A stretch of DNA of 64,000 nt from Streptomyces sp. HUAS 15-9 (GCF_025642155.1 NZ_CP106800.1:32072-96071); one strand, 5' to 3'. Shown: positions 40,202 through 49,616, numbered from the stretch's first letter. The notes: generated from the letters alone by a model not told the origin. Numbers and translations are program-made.

Positions 40202-42061
40202 CTATTGGTAGCGCCAGTGCTCGTGGACCTGCTGCACGTTTGCCTGGAGCAGGTCGCGCAGATCGTCGTCGTCATCGGGCAGGCCCAGGCCCAGCGCACC
40301 GGCGACCTCGCGGTACGGCGTCGTCATATCCGGGTCTCCCGCGGCGACCAGACAGGACAGCAGCGCCTGGTCGGCCGGTGTGGCCCGGTCGGCCAGCGTC
40401 AGAACCTGGACGCGGTCCGCGAGCGTCATGTGGGGCAGTGCGGAGCCAAGTTGCTGCTCCAGGCGGTGCCAGCTGGTGGTGGTCTGCTCGCGGGCGGCCT
40501 TCTTGAGTGCCCCGCGGACGGCAGCGGCGGCGGATTCCACAACGCCCGGAGCGAGCTCGCGGCGCGCCTGGCGCGCCTGGCGTTCCTCGGCCCGCTTCTT
40601 GGCCCGGGTCATCCTCCTGATCCAGAAGCTCGCCTCTTGCCGCTCACTGTCGGACAGCCAGTCACCAGCGGTTTCCACGGCTGGGGCCAGTTCTTCCGTC
40701 AGTCTCCGCTGCTCGGCAGTAGAGAGATGGAATCGCTGGTCGAGGTGCTGAAGGATGCTCCTGGCCTGGACCACGGCCGCGCGACGTGCTCGCCGTTCCT
40801 TCCGGGAGGTGTTCGGCTCCTTCTTCGGCTCCTCCCTCTTCGGCTTCTCCTTCTTTGGCTCTTTCTTCTGCTGCTCCTTCGGCGCCTTGTGTGACCTGGG
40901 TGCTTCCTGTGGCTTGGAGCGTTTGCGCTGGGGGCGCCGTGGCGGGGGCAGGGTGAGGGGGGTGAGTACGGTCCGGGCCGATCCGGCGGCGGGCAGGCCG
41001 TCCTGCTCCCGGAGGAAGGCGCGGGCCGCGGCCAGGACGCGCTGCTCGGCGGCGCTGGCACCGCGGCGGGTGAGCGACACGGCGGTCGGCAGCTGGGAGC
41101 GCACATCGAAGGCGCGCTTCTCGGTGACCGCCTGGTCGAGTCCGGCGAACACGCGCTGCTGGTAGTCCTCGTGGCCGGTCAACCACGTCCGGGCCTCCTG
41201 AACGGCCTGCTCGGCTTCGGCGCGGGCTGCGCCGTCGAGGCTGTCGAGGAAGGGGCCGCTGCCGGCGCACAGGCGCCGCACGTGCTCGACAGTCCCAGAG
41301 CGCTGCGCTGCCTCCAGGCCGCGTATGAACCGGATAACGCTCTTCGGCAGGGCACCGGAGCAGTGTCCCGTCTCCGTCGCATGGGCGGGAGCAGCGGCAT
41401 GGTCACGAAGGATCTGGGCTGCGGCCGGAGTTATCAGGCCGTCGTCGGTCCACACGCAGTCGGCGAGGGGTACCCAGTCAGTCGAGCGGGCCAGGCTCTG
41501 CGTGCCGATCCAGACCCGCCGGTCGGCCCCGTCACTCTCGCACCGCACCCGGTACACATACGGGCAGCTCGACAGCACGCCCGGATCCGGCACCACACCG
41601 GGGCCGAGGACGACAGTACGGCCGCCGGCCCAGTCCGGCGGCACCAAGCCGTCCATGTGCACCCGCAGGGAGAGACCGTCTTCAAGGTCCACGTCCAGCA
41701 GCGAGCCGATCGGCTGCGGGAAGGCGAACCGGCCGGCCCGGCCGTGCTCCAGCAGGGACCGGGACATCGCCGACTTCACATACAGATGGTCGGCACTCGA
41801 CTCACCGACCCGTGGCCGGCGGCAGGCATGCGGGGCCCCGTTGGGCTGCGGAAAGTGCTGGAAATGACACTGACGATCGATGTACAGCTTGTGCGCCAGC
41901 TGGGCACCGCAGCCACCCAGGAGCACCCCGCACCAGAACGTGTCGTGGGCGTGCGCGCGCCGGAAGCCGTCCAGCTCGATCGCCTCGGTCGGCAGAACGA
42001 CCGGAACGTCCGAGTGCTCATCACCAACCACTGCAGTCTGAACCAGCCGCGTGTCGCGCAC
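40202..42061 (-). CDS. CoiA-like zinc/nuclease-type protein, paralog of the 43993-45675 product
   Basis: 619 aa. GTG 42061 is chosen because it aligns with the paralog start; TTG 42076 is possible. TFWCGVLLGGCGAQLAHKLY, CHFQHFPQPNGAPHAC and ADHLYVK give Cys44, Cys51, Cys65-His66, His69, Cys80 and His92, the zinc-binding N-terminus seen in competence-protein CoiA-like predicted nucleases. A beta-rich middle is followed by a ~230-residue Lys/Glu-rich linker and a helical C-terminal domain ending LQANVQQVHEHWRYQ. Probably a DNA-handling or defence nuclease; activity not shown. Confidence 0.55.
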   Translation of the reverse strand: MRDTRLVQTAVVGDEHSDVPVVLPTEAIELDGFRRAHAHDTFWCGVLLGGCGAQLAHKLYIDRQCHFQHFPQPNGAPHACRRPRVGESSADHLYVKSAMSRSLLEHGRAGRFAFPQPIGSLLDVDLEDGLSLRVHMDGLVPPDWAGGRTVVLGPGVVPDPGVLSSCPYVYRVRCESDGADRRVWIGTQSLARSTDWVPLADCVWTDDGLITPAAAQILRDHAAAPAHATETGHCSGALPKSVIRFIRGLEAAQRSGTVEHVRRLCAGSGPFLDSLDGAARAEAEQAVQEARTWLTGHEDYQQRVFAGLDQAVTEKRAFDVRSQLPTAVSLTRRGASAAEQRVLAAARAFLREQDGLPAAGSARTVLTPLTLPPPRRPQRKRSKPQEAPRSHKAPKEQQKKEPKKEKPKREEPKKEPNTSRKERRARRAAVVQARSILQHLDQRFHLSTAEQRRLTEELAPAVETAGDWLSDSERQEASFWIRRMTRAKKRAEERQARQARRELAPGVVESAAAAVRGALKKAAREQTTTSWHRLEQQLGSALPHMTLADRVQVLTLADRATPADQALLSCLVAAGDPDMTTPYREVAGALGLGLPDDDDDLRDLLQANVQQVHEHWRYQ

Positions 42062-42224
42062 CGTGGCGACCCCCAATCCCCCTTAGTCAACGATAGATCC
42101 GCAGGCAGCACGCACGACAGGAGCTTGCCGGGGCACCGATCGGGCCAGTGCTTGCCATTGCATGCGCGAGCACCGCCACGGCACCGGTGTCAGGCCAACG
42201 GCAGGGCGGTGGGCGAGGCCTGCT

Positions 42225-42430
42225 CCGTGGGTGGGCCCGGGCATCGCGGAGGCCGTGGCGTGGCCGACCAGGGCGATGCGCGAGCTGAGCCGATGGGCGT
42301 TCCCGGCCGGAGATATCCTCGGACGACCAGCCGGCCCCGATCGAGACGGCCCGCATCCACCGCCGCCGCGAGTCCGAGGCCACCCACGCCCTGGCCCCGT
42401 GCCGGGCCCGGGCCGAAGGCCGCCAGGGGC
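42225..42430 (+). pseudogene. Decayed copy of the dciA 3' end (copy 2)
   Basis: GIAEAV, TRAMRELSRWAFP and, in another frame, RRRESEATHALAPCRARAE match the end of the 31591-32463 DciA-like product (GIAEAVERQTRAMRELSRRA; RRRASEATHTLALRRARAER), with frameshifts. No start or N-terminal domain. It sits between the CoiA-like gene and the 42504 gene. Confidence 0.65.
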
Positions 42431-42503
42431 GGCCGGGACGGAGACACCGCTCTTGCATTGACTGGCATGCTTCATTTCCCACCCCTTCTGCAAGGAGACT
42501 GCA

Positions 42504-43313
42504 TTGGCCACGTTCGAGCCGCCGAAGAACTGGACCGAGCAGGATCGCGAGCACTACCTCCAGCAGGTCATGCGGAGCGGTTGGACGCGGATGCGTCCGT
42601 ACTCGCTTCTGTTCCTGCTCCTGGGGGTGGGGATCGCAGAGCGCGGGGCCACTCCGGAGGATCTGAAGCGCGGGGTGCGCAACGCTGACAACCCGGAAGG
42701 CAACTTGGATGCCTCCTGCTGGGAGGACCCTGAAGACCTCGACGATGAAGAACGTGCCCAGCACGCGACGCACGTTGAGGACGCTGAGCGCTATGCAGCT
42801 GCATACGGGCGGCCGCCCCTGCGCACCCACACCGATGTCCTGGACCTTCTTGTGGCGGCAGGCGCCATTTACGAGGTGCCCGACGGAACCGGCGTAGCGC
42901 GCTTCTACCCCAAGGTCCCCGCGCCTGCGCCCGCAGATGTGTTCCCCCTAGATGAGGAAGAAGCCGCTGTCCAGAGGCAGCTTCGGATCGACAGCGCATA
43001 CGAGGGCGACTCGTACCGCATCATCGAGCTCTTCGAACCTGACGGGAAACGCCACGAGGAAGTGGTGACCAGCCTGGACCGGCTCGCCCGGCTCATCAAG
43101 GGCGACCCCCACGACGCACGCGAGGCGGTCCGGCTCCTGACCGAGGCGGGCGACTTCGCCACCAGCCTCGATCTTGACGGCCTCCCGTCGCACAAAGTCT
43201 TCCGTATCCGGTGCAACTGGGACCGATTCGACCAGGCACGGATCGGGATTCAGGGCATGACCGAGGACGGCAGGCTCTCGGTCACGTTGCCCAGCGAACT
43301 GGACCGGCCGTAG
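42504..43313 (+). CDS. DUF6042-like hypothetical protein
   Basis: 269 aa from TTG 42504 (AAGGAGACTGCA upstream). SGWTRMRPYSLLFLLLGVGI, AERYAAAYGRPPLRTHTDVL and HEEVVTSLDRLARLIKGDPH resemble the actinobacterial DUF6042 family, a mixed alpha/beta protein of unknown function. No catalytic motif. It starts just after the decayed dciA tail. Confidence 0.5.
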   Translation: MATFEPPKNWTEQDREHYLQQVMRSGWTRMRPYSLLFLLLGVGIAERGATPEDLKRGVRNADNPEGNLDASCWEDPEDLDDEERAQHATHVEDAERYAAAYGRPPLRTHTDVLDLLVAAGAIYEVPDGTGVARFYPKVPAPAPADVFPLDEEEAAVQRQLRIDSAYEGDSYRIIELFEPDGKRHEEVVTSLDRLARLIKGDPHDAREAVRLLTEAGDFATSLDLDGLPSHKVFRIRCNWDRFDQARIGIQGMTEDGRLSVTLPSELDRP

Positions 43314-43396
43314 CCGCCGCCCGTCGTACAGCAGGAAGAGAGATCACAAATACGGGAAGGCCGGCCGGGTCGCCTGACGGCCAAGCCCAGTCGCAT

Positions 43397-43738
43397 TCAC
43401 TGGCCCACATGCTTCATCAGCGCTTCCCACAACTGGCTGTCGAGCCCGTTGATTTCGGCCTGGAGCTCTCGGACGTCTCCGTCTCCGCTGCCGATCTGGT
43501 CAAGCATGCTGTGGATGTTCCACATCAGCCTATGGGGCATGGCTACTTCACGCGGCAGCCCTGCCGTGCCCGTTGCCGGGACGCGCCACCCCAGGGGAAC
43601 CTGAGGATCTTGGTCGTGAGTGATCTCCTCAAGCACGGTGTCCGATGATGCTCCGCCAGCCTTCGCTTGGTTGATGAACTGCTCAAGCAGGCCGATCGTG
43701 ACCGGCTCATCCCACGTGACCTCAATATTCAGCCCCAT
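43397..43738 (-). CDS. Hypothetical protein, 113 aa
   Basis: It starts at ATG 43738 (GAAGGGA upstream). MGLNIEVTWDEPVTIGLLEQ, VPLGWRVPATGTAGLPREVA and a helical C-terminus (LQAEINGLDSQLWEALMKHV) suggest a small alpha/beta protein. No family recognised. Convergent with the 42504 gene. Confidence 0.5.
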   Translation of the reverse strand: MGLNIEVTWDEPVTIGLLEQFINQAKAGGASSDTVLEEITHDQDPQVPLGWRVPATGTAGLPREVAMPHRLMWNIHSMLDQIGSGDGDVRELQAEINGLDSQLWEALMKHVGQ

Positions 43739-43792
43739 AGCAGTCCCTTCTCGCGGCGAAGTCGCCCTATCCAAGCAGCCCCTTCGGGTGAG

Positions 43793-43912
43793 GTGCGAGC
43801 GGTGCCGCGAATCCGAAGCGATCCGGGTTCTTGCGCTGCGGCGGGCCCGGGCGGAGCGTGCCGCTCGTCAGGCCGACACGTCGGCTGTTCCTGCCGAGCC
43901 TGTCCCCTGCGT
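43793..43912 (+). pseudogene. Decayed copy of the dciA 3' end (copy 3)
   Basis: CRESEAIRVLALRRARAERA, then ARQADTSAVPAEPVPCVRRL, matches the last ~45 residues of the 31591-32463 product (ASEATHTLALRRARAERAAR, then TGTAAATPQPPAVRR). No upstream dciA sequence remains. It lies directly before the second CoiA-like gene. Confidence 0.65.
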
Positions 43913-43992
43913 ACGACGGCTTGAGCACGTCGATCGTCTGTGAGGCCAACGCCGTTGGTGGCACGATAAGTTGGAATGAAAGGTGGGGGTTC

Positions 43993-45675
43993 GTGCAGGG
44001 TGACAGGCGGCAGATTCAGACGGCGGTCCTGGGCGGCGCGGACTCGGAGGATCCGCTGATGCTGCCGCTGGAGGCGATCGAGCTGGACGCCTTCCGCCGC
44101 CATCACGAGCACGACACGTTCTGGTGCGGGCTGCTGCTCGGAGGCTGCGGCCTCCAGCTGACGACGAAGCTGTACACCGATCGGGTCTGCCACTTCGCCC
44201 ACTACCCCGGTCCCGACGGGCACCCGCACGTGTGCGGGCGGCGCGCCCGCGGCGTGAACAGCGCCGACCACCTGTACGTGAAGTCCGAGGCCGCCGCCTG
44301 GCTCCGCAACCGCGGCCTTCAGGCCGACTTCGAGTTCACCCAGCCCGAGGGAGCGCCGGTCGGCTCGGTCGTGGACATCCAGTTCCAGCACGGCGGGCTG
44401 CGCGTGCACTTGGACCAGGCGGTTCAGCCGGCGTGGGACCAGGACGGCCTCGAGCCGGTGCTCGGGATGTCGGTGCCGGTGGAGCGGGACACCCTGATCG
44501 ACCGCTGGTACGTCCATCGCATCCGGCTGAACAGCGAGGGCACCAGCCGGAAGGTCCAGATCGGCACGGAGGCGTTCGCGCGGGAACCCGAGTGGTTCGC
44601 GCTGGACGACTGCGAGATGACGGAGCGGGGGCTGTCGACGCCGGCGGTCGAGCGGATCGTCCGCGCCCGCAGCACACGCCCTCCGTCACGGTGGCCGACG
44701 GGCAAGGTCAAGAAGGTTCCGGGCACCGAGGCACGCGCCCAGGTCGTTCTGCGCCGGCTGGCTGATGCCCTGAAGGTGGAGTCCGTGGTCGTGGTCAACC
44801 GGGTACTGGGCGAGATCGCCGCCGTAACTGGTGTGAGCCAGCAGACTCAGGCCGAGCTGGACACGGCCGTGGCGGGGGCGAACCGCTGGCTGGAGGGGCA
44901 GGCCGAAGTCCGGCGAGACCTGTTCGCCCGCCTGGACGAGGCCGTGGCCGCCCGGCGCACCAAGCAGATCCGGGAACTCCTGGCCCGTGTCAACGCGACC
45001 GCGAGCCACGACCGCACCGACACCGAGGATGTCATCGCGGCCGCGGCCGCCGACTACATGACCGCCTTCACCTCGGAGGCCTACGAGCGGGTCCGGGGCA
45101 TCCTCGATGGTCTCAGCCGCACCGGGCGACATCTGCAACCTGCGCAGATGCGCCCCCTGGTGGAGAAGGCCATCCAGGCAGCGGCCGACGCAGGGAGCCT
45201 CACGGGCGACCGCGAAGCAATCCAGATCGCCTACTGGAAGGAGCGCGCGGGCCTCAACCAGCCGACCTCGCCCTCCCCGGCCAGGCCCGCCCGGGCGGCA
45301 CCCGCCGGAGACCAGCAGCAGCCCAGACGGAGGAATCTGCACAAGCAGGTGGCACGCCGATACTGGATCAAGAGAAGCTGCCCGCGCTGCCACGCCGGCC
45401 AAGGCCACAACTGCGTCATCGACAACCAGACCAGCACCGGCGAGGTGCGCAACGTCCCCCATGACGAGCGGCTCCAGCCGATCCTCGAAGAACGAAAGGC
45501 CAAACAGCAACAGCAGACCCCGCCACCGTCTCCGTGGCGCGTGTACGACGTCACGTGTCCCGACTGCAGCCAGGGCCCTGATGCTCGCTGTGAAAGCCCC
45601 GGCGGCCCGCACCGCTCACGAGTCGAGCTGGCCAAGGAGTACAGCCGTCTCCGGAAGCCCCCGCCGAAGAGGTAG
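43993..45675 (+). CDS. CoiA-like protein with C-terminal zinc motifs
   Basis: 560 aa from GTG 43993. It shares QTAVLGG, EAIELDAFRR, DTFWCGLLLGGCGLQLTTKL, CHFAHYPGPDGHPHVC and ADHLYVKSEA with the 40202-42061 product, so the two are paralogs in opposite orientation. Its linker is shorter, and the C-terminus carries two zinc motifs (CPRCHAGQGHNC...PHDERLQ and CPDCSQGPDARCESPGGPH) of the type seen in actinobacterial phage zinc-finger proteins. Probable DNA-binding or nuclease-like factor. Confidence 0.55.
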   Translation: MQGDRRQIQTAVLGGADSEDPLMLPLEAIELDAFRRHHEHDTFWCGLLLGGCGLQLTTKLYTDRVCHFAHYPGPDGHPHVCGRRARGVNSADHLYVKSEAAAWLRNRGLQADFEFTQPEGAPVGSVVDIQFQHGGLRVHLDQAVQPAWDQDGLEPVLGMSVPVERDTLIDRWYVHRIRLNSEGTSRKVQIGTEAFAREPEWFALDDCEMTERGLSTPAVERIVRARSTRPPSRWPTGKVKKVPGTEARAQVVLRRLADALKVESVVVVNRVLGEIAAVTGVSQQTQAELDTAVAGANRWLEGQAEVRRDLFARLDEAVAARRTKQIRELLARVNATASHDRTDTEDVIAAAAADYMTAFTSEAYERVRGILDGLSRTGRHLQPAQMRPLVEKAIQAAADAGSLTGDREAIQIAYWKERAGLNQPTSPSPARPARAAPAGDQQQPRRRNLHKQVARRYWIKRSCPRCHAGQGHNCVIDNQTSTGEVRNVPHDERLQPILEERKAKQQQQTPPPSPWRVYDVTCPDCSQGPDARCESPGGPHRSRVELAKEYSRLRKPPPKR

Positions 45676-45694
45676 GCAGAGAGCGATGGTGGAT

Positions 45695-45733
45695 AGCTGG
45701 GCCGTACGCAGACCTTTCCGCGGCGGCCCAGCT
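45695..45733. terminator. Probable bidirectional terminator
   Basis: AGCTGGGCCG (45695-45704) pairs with CGGCCCAGCT (45724-45733) between convergent genes ending at 45675 and 45747. Confidence 0.5.
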
Positions 45734-45746
45734 GCCATGTCGGCTG

Positions 45747-46082
45747 TCAGACCAGGCCCAGCGCAGCCAAGGTGGTCAAAGAGAGCCCCATAGAGACGGC
45801 GAAGGCACCTCCTGCGGAGAGGACGGCCTCGGCCAGTGACGCGCCGGTGGTGTAGGTGAGGATTCCGGCGCCGGTGGCCACGATTATCGAGATCAGGGCG
45901 CAGATCACGACCAGCAGCACTTTGACGCCGAACGACTGGTTGAACTCCAACGGTCCGGATGACCTTTCCGGTGGCCGGACCTGGGGCACACGGCTCTCAG
46001 CCCGACCACCACGTTGCCTACGTGGGGTCTTGCTGAGGCCGTGCCGACGTTCACTGGTCTCGGTGCCTTGCCAGGGCCGCAC
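45747..46082 (-). CDS. Small membrane protein with two helices
   Basis: 111 aa from GTG 46082; the first ~45 residues are basic and the true start may be internal. Membrane helices at about 53-76 (VKVLLVVICALISIIVATGA) and 84-110. No family recognised. The spacer 46083-46327 upstream shows nothing certain. Confidence 0.45.
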   Translation of the reverse strand: MRPWQGTETSERRHGLSKTPRRQRGGRAESRVPQVRPPERSSGPLEFNQSFGVKVLLVVICALISIIVATGAGILTYTTGASLAEAVLSAGGAFAVSMGLSLTTLAALGLV

Positions 46083-46327
46083 TATGGCTGTTCATCCCGG
46101 TGAGCTGGGAAGCAGGGGGTCGTGGGCTCAACAATCGGGCTCTCGAGGCATCAGCCACAGGCCCAGCAACGGCCACTCAGACAGCGCAATAAGGCTCAAG
46201 CCCGCTTCGGGGCGCCTTGTTGTCGGCCGACCCGGGACACGTCGGCATCCCAGGCTCGCGCATGTCGCACGCGCCCCGCACTGTAGTGGAAGGACCGCGC
46301 ACCAACCCTCGCGACACGCACACGTGT

Positions 46328-47236
46328 TCAGGCCGACGGCTGGCTGCCGGTCGTCGCCTGTTCAGTGGGCTGATCCAGCTGCTGCTGGCGGCGGCGCTGC
46401 TCGTTGCGCAGGCCTTCCACGTTCTGCGTGAGCCGGGCGAGGGCGGCGTCCTGGTCGTCATCCTGGTAGTCGCCGACCCCGTACTCGTAGCCATTGAGCT
46501 GTTCTTCGACGGCGTCGGCGGTCTGCTGCAGGAAGTAGGCCCGCTCCCGGTACTTGTAGTAGCCGGTGATGGCCGCGGACACGGTGATGGTGAAGCTGAC
46601 GGCGATCGTGGTGATCCTCTGCCAGTTCAGCGGCTCAGTGTCCAGGGACGATGCGGTGGTGGCGATGGCGGAGCCCACCATGATGACGGTCTGCAGCGTG
46701 TTGTGGACGCGTCGGTAGTGGCGGCTTTCGCCCTGGTACTGCTGGATGATGCCGCGAACGTCGTCGCGGTAGCGGCTGCGCCGGTCGCCCAGTTCCGGGT
46801 ACTCCTGCGCCCGGGCCATCGCCAGTTCTGAACGGAGCGCCTCAGCCAGCGCTTCCAGCTCCGGAAGCGGCTTGAACACGGTGCGCTGACCATCCCCGGC
46901 ATCCCGGGGCCGATCCCATACGCCGATCCACAGCGCGGCGGCCAGCAGTGCGACAAGCCCGCAGCCGATGGCGGGTTTCAGGAACGGGAGGGAGGTTCCC
47001 CAGGCCAGGATGGTGCCGGCCGCCCCGGCCAGGAGCGCCACCACGCCGACGACGACGCACACGCGCTGGGTTCGGGTGATGAACCGCGTCTTCGCGATGG
47101 CGCGTTCCATGTTCCGCACGGCCACCGTCAGGTACCGCACGGTCCGCGGCTCGTCTGCAGAGCCCTCTCCTTCCGCGAGCGCTGCATCCGCGTTCGCTAT
47201 CCGGCGCGGGAAGTCGTCGTCGATGTGGCGGCCCAC
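46328..47236 (-). CDS. SLATT/DUF4231-type four-helix membrane protein
   Basis: 302 aa from GTG 47236 (GGAGGGG upstream). Membrane helices at about 57-80, 88-107, 181-197 and 207-227. The segment SRHYRRVHNTLQTVIMVGSA, then TTIAVSFTITVSAAITGYYK and ERAYFLQQTADAVEEQLNGY, has the SLATT/DUF4231 layout. SLATT proteins are predicted membrane effectors in nucleotide-signalled defence. No cyclase or SLOG gene is adjacent here. Function inferred from family. Confidence 0.65.
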   Translation of the reverse strand: MGRHIDDDFPRRIANADAALAEGEGSADEPRTVRYLTVAVRNMERAIAKTRFITRTQRVCVVVGVVALLAGAAGTILAWGTSLPFLKPAIGCGLVALLAAALWIGVWDRPRDAGDGQRTVFKPLPELEALAEALRSELAMARAQEYPELGDRRSRYRDDVRGIIQQYQGESRHYRRVHNTLQTVIMVGSAIATTASSLDTEPLNWQRITTIAVSFTITVSAAITGYYKYRERAYFLQQTADAVEEQLNGYEYGVGDYQDDDQDAALARLTQNVEGLRNEQRRRQQQLDQPTEQATTGSQPSA

Positions 47237-47514
47237 CTGGTGCGCCCCTCCCTCTCCGATTTGGGCAGCGGGCCCACAGGGGTGAGGCGCACGACGAACT
47301 CCCCCGCAAAGCCTGGCTGTTCACGATCACCGATGACCCTGCCATGAGCGGCGCAGTGCCGACGACACCGCAAGGATGCGGTCTCGGTCATTTCGCAGCG
47401 AGAGCCGGGCAGTGTGACAGCCGGCCGCGTGCCGGTGCCGGCAGCTGCACAGGATGTGCGGCAGCCGAACCAGCAGATCCGCCCCCCCCTTTCCCGTTTG
47501 CTCAGGAGGCATCC

Positions 47515-48201
47515 ATGGCAGTGACCGAGCTCTTCATCGCGGACGAGATCAGGACCCGGCTGTCGGAGAAGACCCTCGCGGAGGCGGCGGCCCACCTGCA
47601 CAAGCGGGACTGCCAGACCTGCGGGAAGCCGCTCGGCGCCGATGCGCCCGCCCTGACAATCGACGACAACGGGCCGTTTCTGAGCGCGATGCTCAATCAC
47701 CAGAGCTGCCGCCCGTCGGGCTGGTACCACGTCCGCGCGGTCGTAGCCGGGGCTCACCTGTCGTGGACCAGCCGCTTCTTCACCCTGCCGGTCGATGACG
47801 GCGAGCGCGGCCCGCGCGCGACGTTCATTGTCTGCCCGCACCTCGAGGCGGTCACCCTGGACCAGGACGGCGGCGACGGCTGGGCGGTGAACACCGAACG
47901 GCACTGGCGGGCCCGCGGGTTCCGCCCCATGGGCCGTGAGCTGGTCGTCGACAAGTGGGTGGCCGACCAGGCCCCGCCCCGCGCCCGCCTGACCGGATCG
48001 ACCATCAACATTGACGCAGGCCTGGACGGACAGTGGTCGTCGTCGGCGGACCTTGAGACCATCAAGGCGTGCCGGAAGCAGAACGGGCTGCTGCTGGGCG
48101 TCTCCACCGTGTTCGAGCCGGTCTCCGCGACCGGACCCAACGACGTCCTGCGCTACGGCGCCGCCGGCCACATCTTCCTCGGCTGGGTCCCCCTCACCTG
48201 A
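47515..48201 (+). CDS. Hypothetical protein with N-terminal zinc ribbon, 228 aa
   Basis: It starts at ATG 47515 (AGGAGGCATCC upstream). A helical start is followed by CQTCGKPLGADAPALTIDDN and HQSCRPSGWYHVRAV, a CxxC...HxxC ribbon, then a beta-rich domain (DGWAVNTERHWRARGFRPMG) ending GAAGHIFLGWVPLT. Soluble. No family recognised. It is divergent from the SLATT gene with ~280 bp between. Confidence 0.55.
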   Translation: MAVTELFIADEIRTRLSEKTLAEAAAHLHKRDCQTCGKPLGADAPALTIDDNGPFLSAMLNHQSCRPSGWYHVRAVVAGAHLSWTSRFFTLPVDDGERGPRATFIVCPHLEAVTLDQDGGDGWAVNTERHWRARGFRPMGRELVVDKWVADQAPPRARLTGSTINIDAGLDGQWSSSADLETIKACRKQNGLLLGVSTVFEPVSATGPNDVLRYGAAGHIFLGWVPLT

Positions 48202-48306
48202 CCGTCAACCACCCTGCCACGTGAGCCAGTTGACGCCTGCCCGGCCCGGCGCTCGGCTAGCTGGCGCCGGGCCGGGATGTCGTACGCGGCCGGTAGCGTG
48301 GCGTGC

Positions 48307-48828
48307 ATGATCCCGCACCGAGCGTCCCCGGCCGAGCCGTGGCCGGGCTGGGTGACCAGCCGCGCGGCACAGGCCGTATACGGCGAGCACCTGGTCCGCA
48401 TCTCCGAACTCATTCCGGCCCTGCTCTACGGCCACATCATGGATCGCAAGGACCTGGCCGTCGCGCACGAGCAGGGCAATCAGGACCGGGTGCTGTCCGC
48501 CGTTCGCCTTCAGGCAATGGAGTACCGAGACGAGCTGCTGGAGACGGCCGTCGTCCTGGACGTGCTCGCCCTGTGCCACCCGCCGGGCGGCTACCTGCCC
48601 TGGCCCTACAAAGAGGAGCCCGACGGGCCGGACGAAGCGGATGAGGTGCGCACCGACGCCTCCAGCGTCGCCAGCCACCTGGCCGAGCACGACCTGCGCC
48701 ACGGCACGAGCCGGACCGGCGACATACCGCCGCCGCTGAAGGAAGGCTGCACGGAGGCGCAGCGCGACGCCGTGCGCGAGTACGCCCGCCGGGAATGGCG
48801 GGCGCGCGAAGACCCGAAAAGGGTCTGA
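48307..48828 (+). CDS. Hypothetical protein, 173 aa
   Basis: It starts at ATG 48307, apparently leaderless (a -10-like TAGCGT lies about 10 bases upstream, with no ribosome site). Helical: LVRISELIPALLYGHIMDRK, VLSAVRLQAMEYRDELLETA, with an acidic C-terminal part. No known motif. The next gene begins 38 bp later and may be cotranscribed. Confidence 0.5.
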   Translation: MIPHRASPAEPWPGWVTSRAAQAVYGEHLVRISELIPALLYGHIMDRKDLAVAHEQGNQDRVLSAVRLQAMEYRDELLETAVVLDVLALCHPPGGYLPWPYKEEPDGPDEADEVRTDASSVASHLAEHDLRHGTSRTGDIPPPLKEGCTEAQRDAVREYARREWRAREDPKRV

Positions 48829-48866
48829 CAGACGACACCCGACAGTGTCCTGAGGAGACGACACCC

Positions 48867-49574
48867 ATGGATTTTCCGGTATTCACCGATGCGGCGCCGC
48901 TGACCGCGCTCGAGGTCGAGGCGCTGCGCTCCTTGCACGTTACGTCGCAGGACCTGCGGCACGAGTACGAGTCCGCGCTCGCCCTCACCGGCCGTTGCTA
49001 CCGGCTGGAGGAGAACGCGCAGGTGTATACGCAGGGCCGAGCCCTGACCCACCACCCCGACGCCTTGCACCGGCTTGGCCGTCTGGCCGACCGCTACGAG
49101 CGCGGCGTCGGGTTGCTCGCCTGGCGCTACGCGAGCGCGGCCGTGGTGCTCGGCACCAGCATCCTGGACCGCGTCGTGGGCGGCCGGCCCGCCCTGACGG
49201 CAGCCGTGGTGACGGAGCTTTGCGAGGAGCCAGCCCTCGGCCAGCTGCGCGATGCTCTGTCGATCCCGTGCAGCGACCTGCTGATCGCGCGCGAGAGTTC
49301 GTTCCGGGACCGGCACGAGGAAGACCGCCGTGAACTGCTGCGTTCGGTGGAGGGCGTCATCGAGTGTGCTGCCGAGCTCGGCGACGGCGTCCCGACGGAG
49401 GCATCTGCCCTGTGGGCGGGGCGGCTCACCGATTTCGACCGCCTGGGTACGGACCCGCTGTACGAAGGCGTCCTGGAACGGCTCCTGCGGTTTGCCGACC
49501 AGTTCCCCAACGAGATCAGCTGGTACCTGAAGCGGTCCCGAGCCGGCGCGCTGCCCCACCAGATCCCCACCTGA
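48867..49574 (+). CDS. Hypothetical protein, 235 aa
   Basis: It starts at ATG 48867 (GAGGAGACG upstream). Helical: LTALEVEALRSLHVTSQDLR, RYERGVGLLAWRYASAAVVL, DQFPNEISWYLKRSRAG. No enzyme motif or membrane segment. Convergent with the 49617-50900 gene. Confidence 0.5.
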   Translation: MDFPVFTDAAPLTALEVEALRSLHVTSQDLRHEYESALALTGRCYRLEENAQVYTQGRALTHHPDALHRLGRLADRYERGVGLLAWRYASAAVVLGTSILDRVVGGRPALTAAVVTELCEEPALGQLRDALSIPCSDLLIARESSFRDRHEEDRRELLRSVEGVIECAAELGDGVPTEASALWAGRLTDFDRLGTDPLYEGVLERLLRFADQFPNEISWYLKRSRAGALPHQIPT

Positions 49575-49616
49575 CACAGCACATGGTCGGGCTGCCGACG
49601 CCCAGACGCCGCAGGT

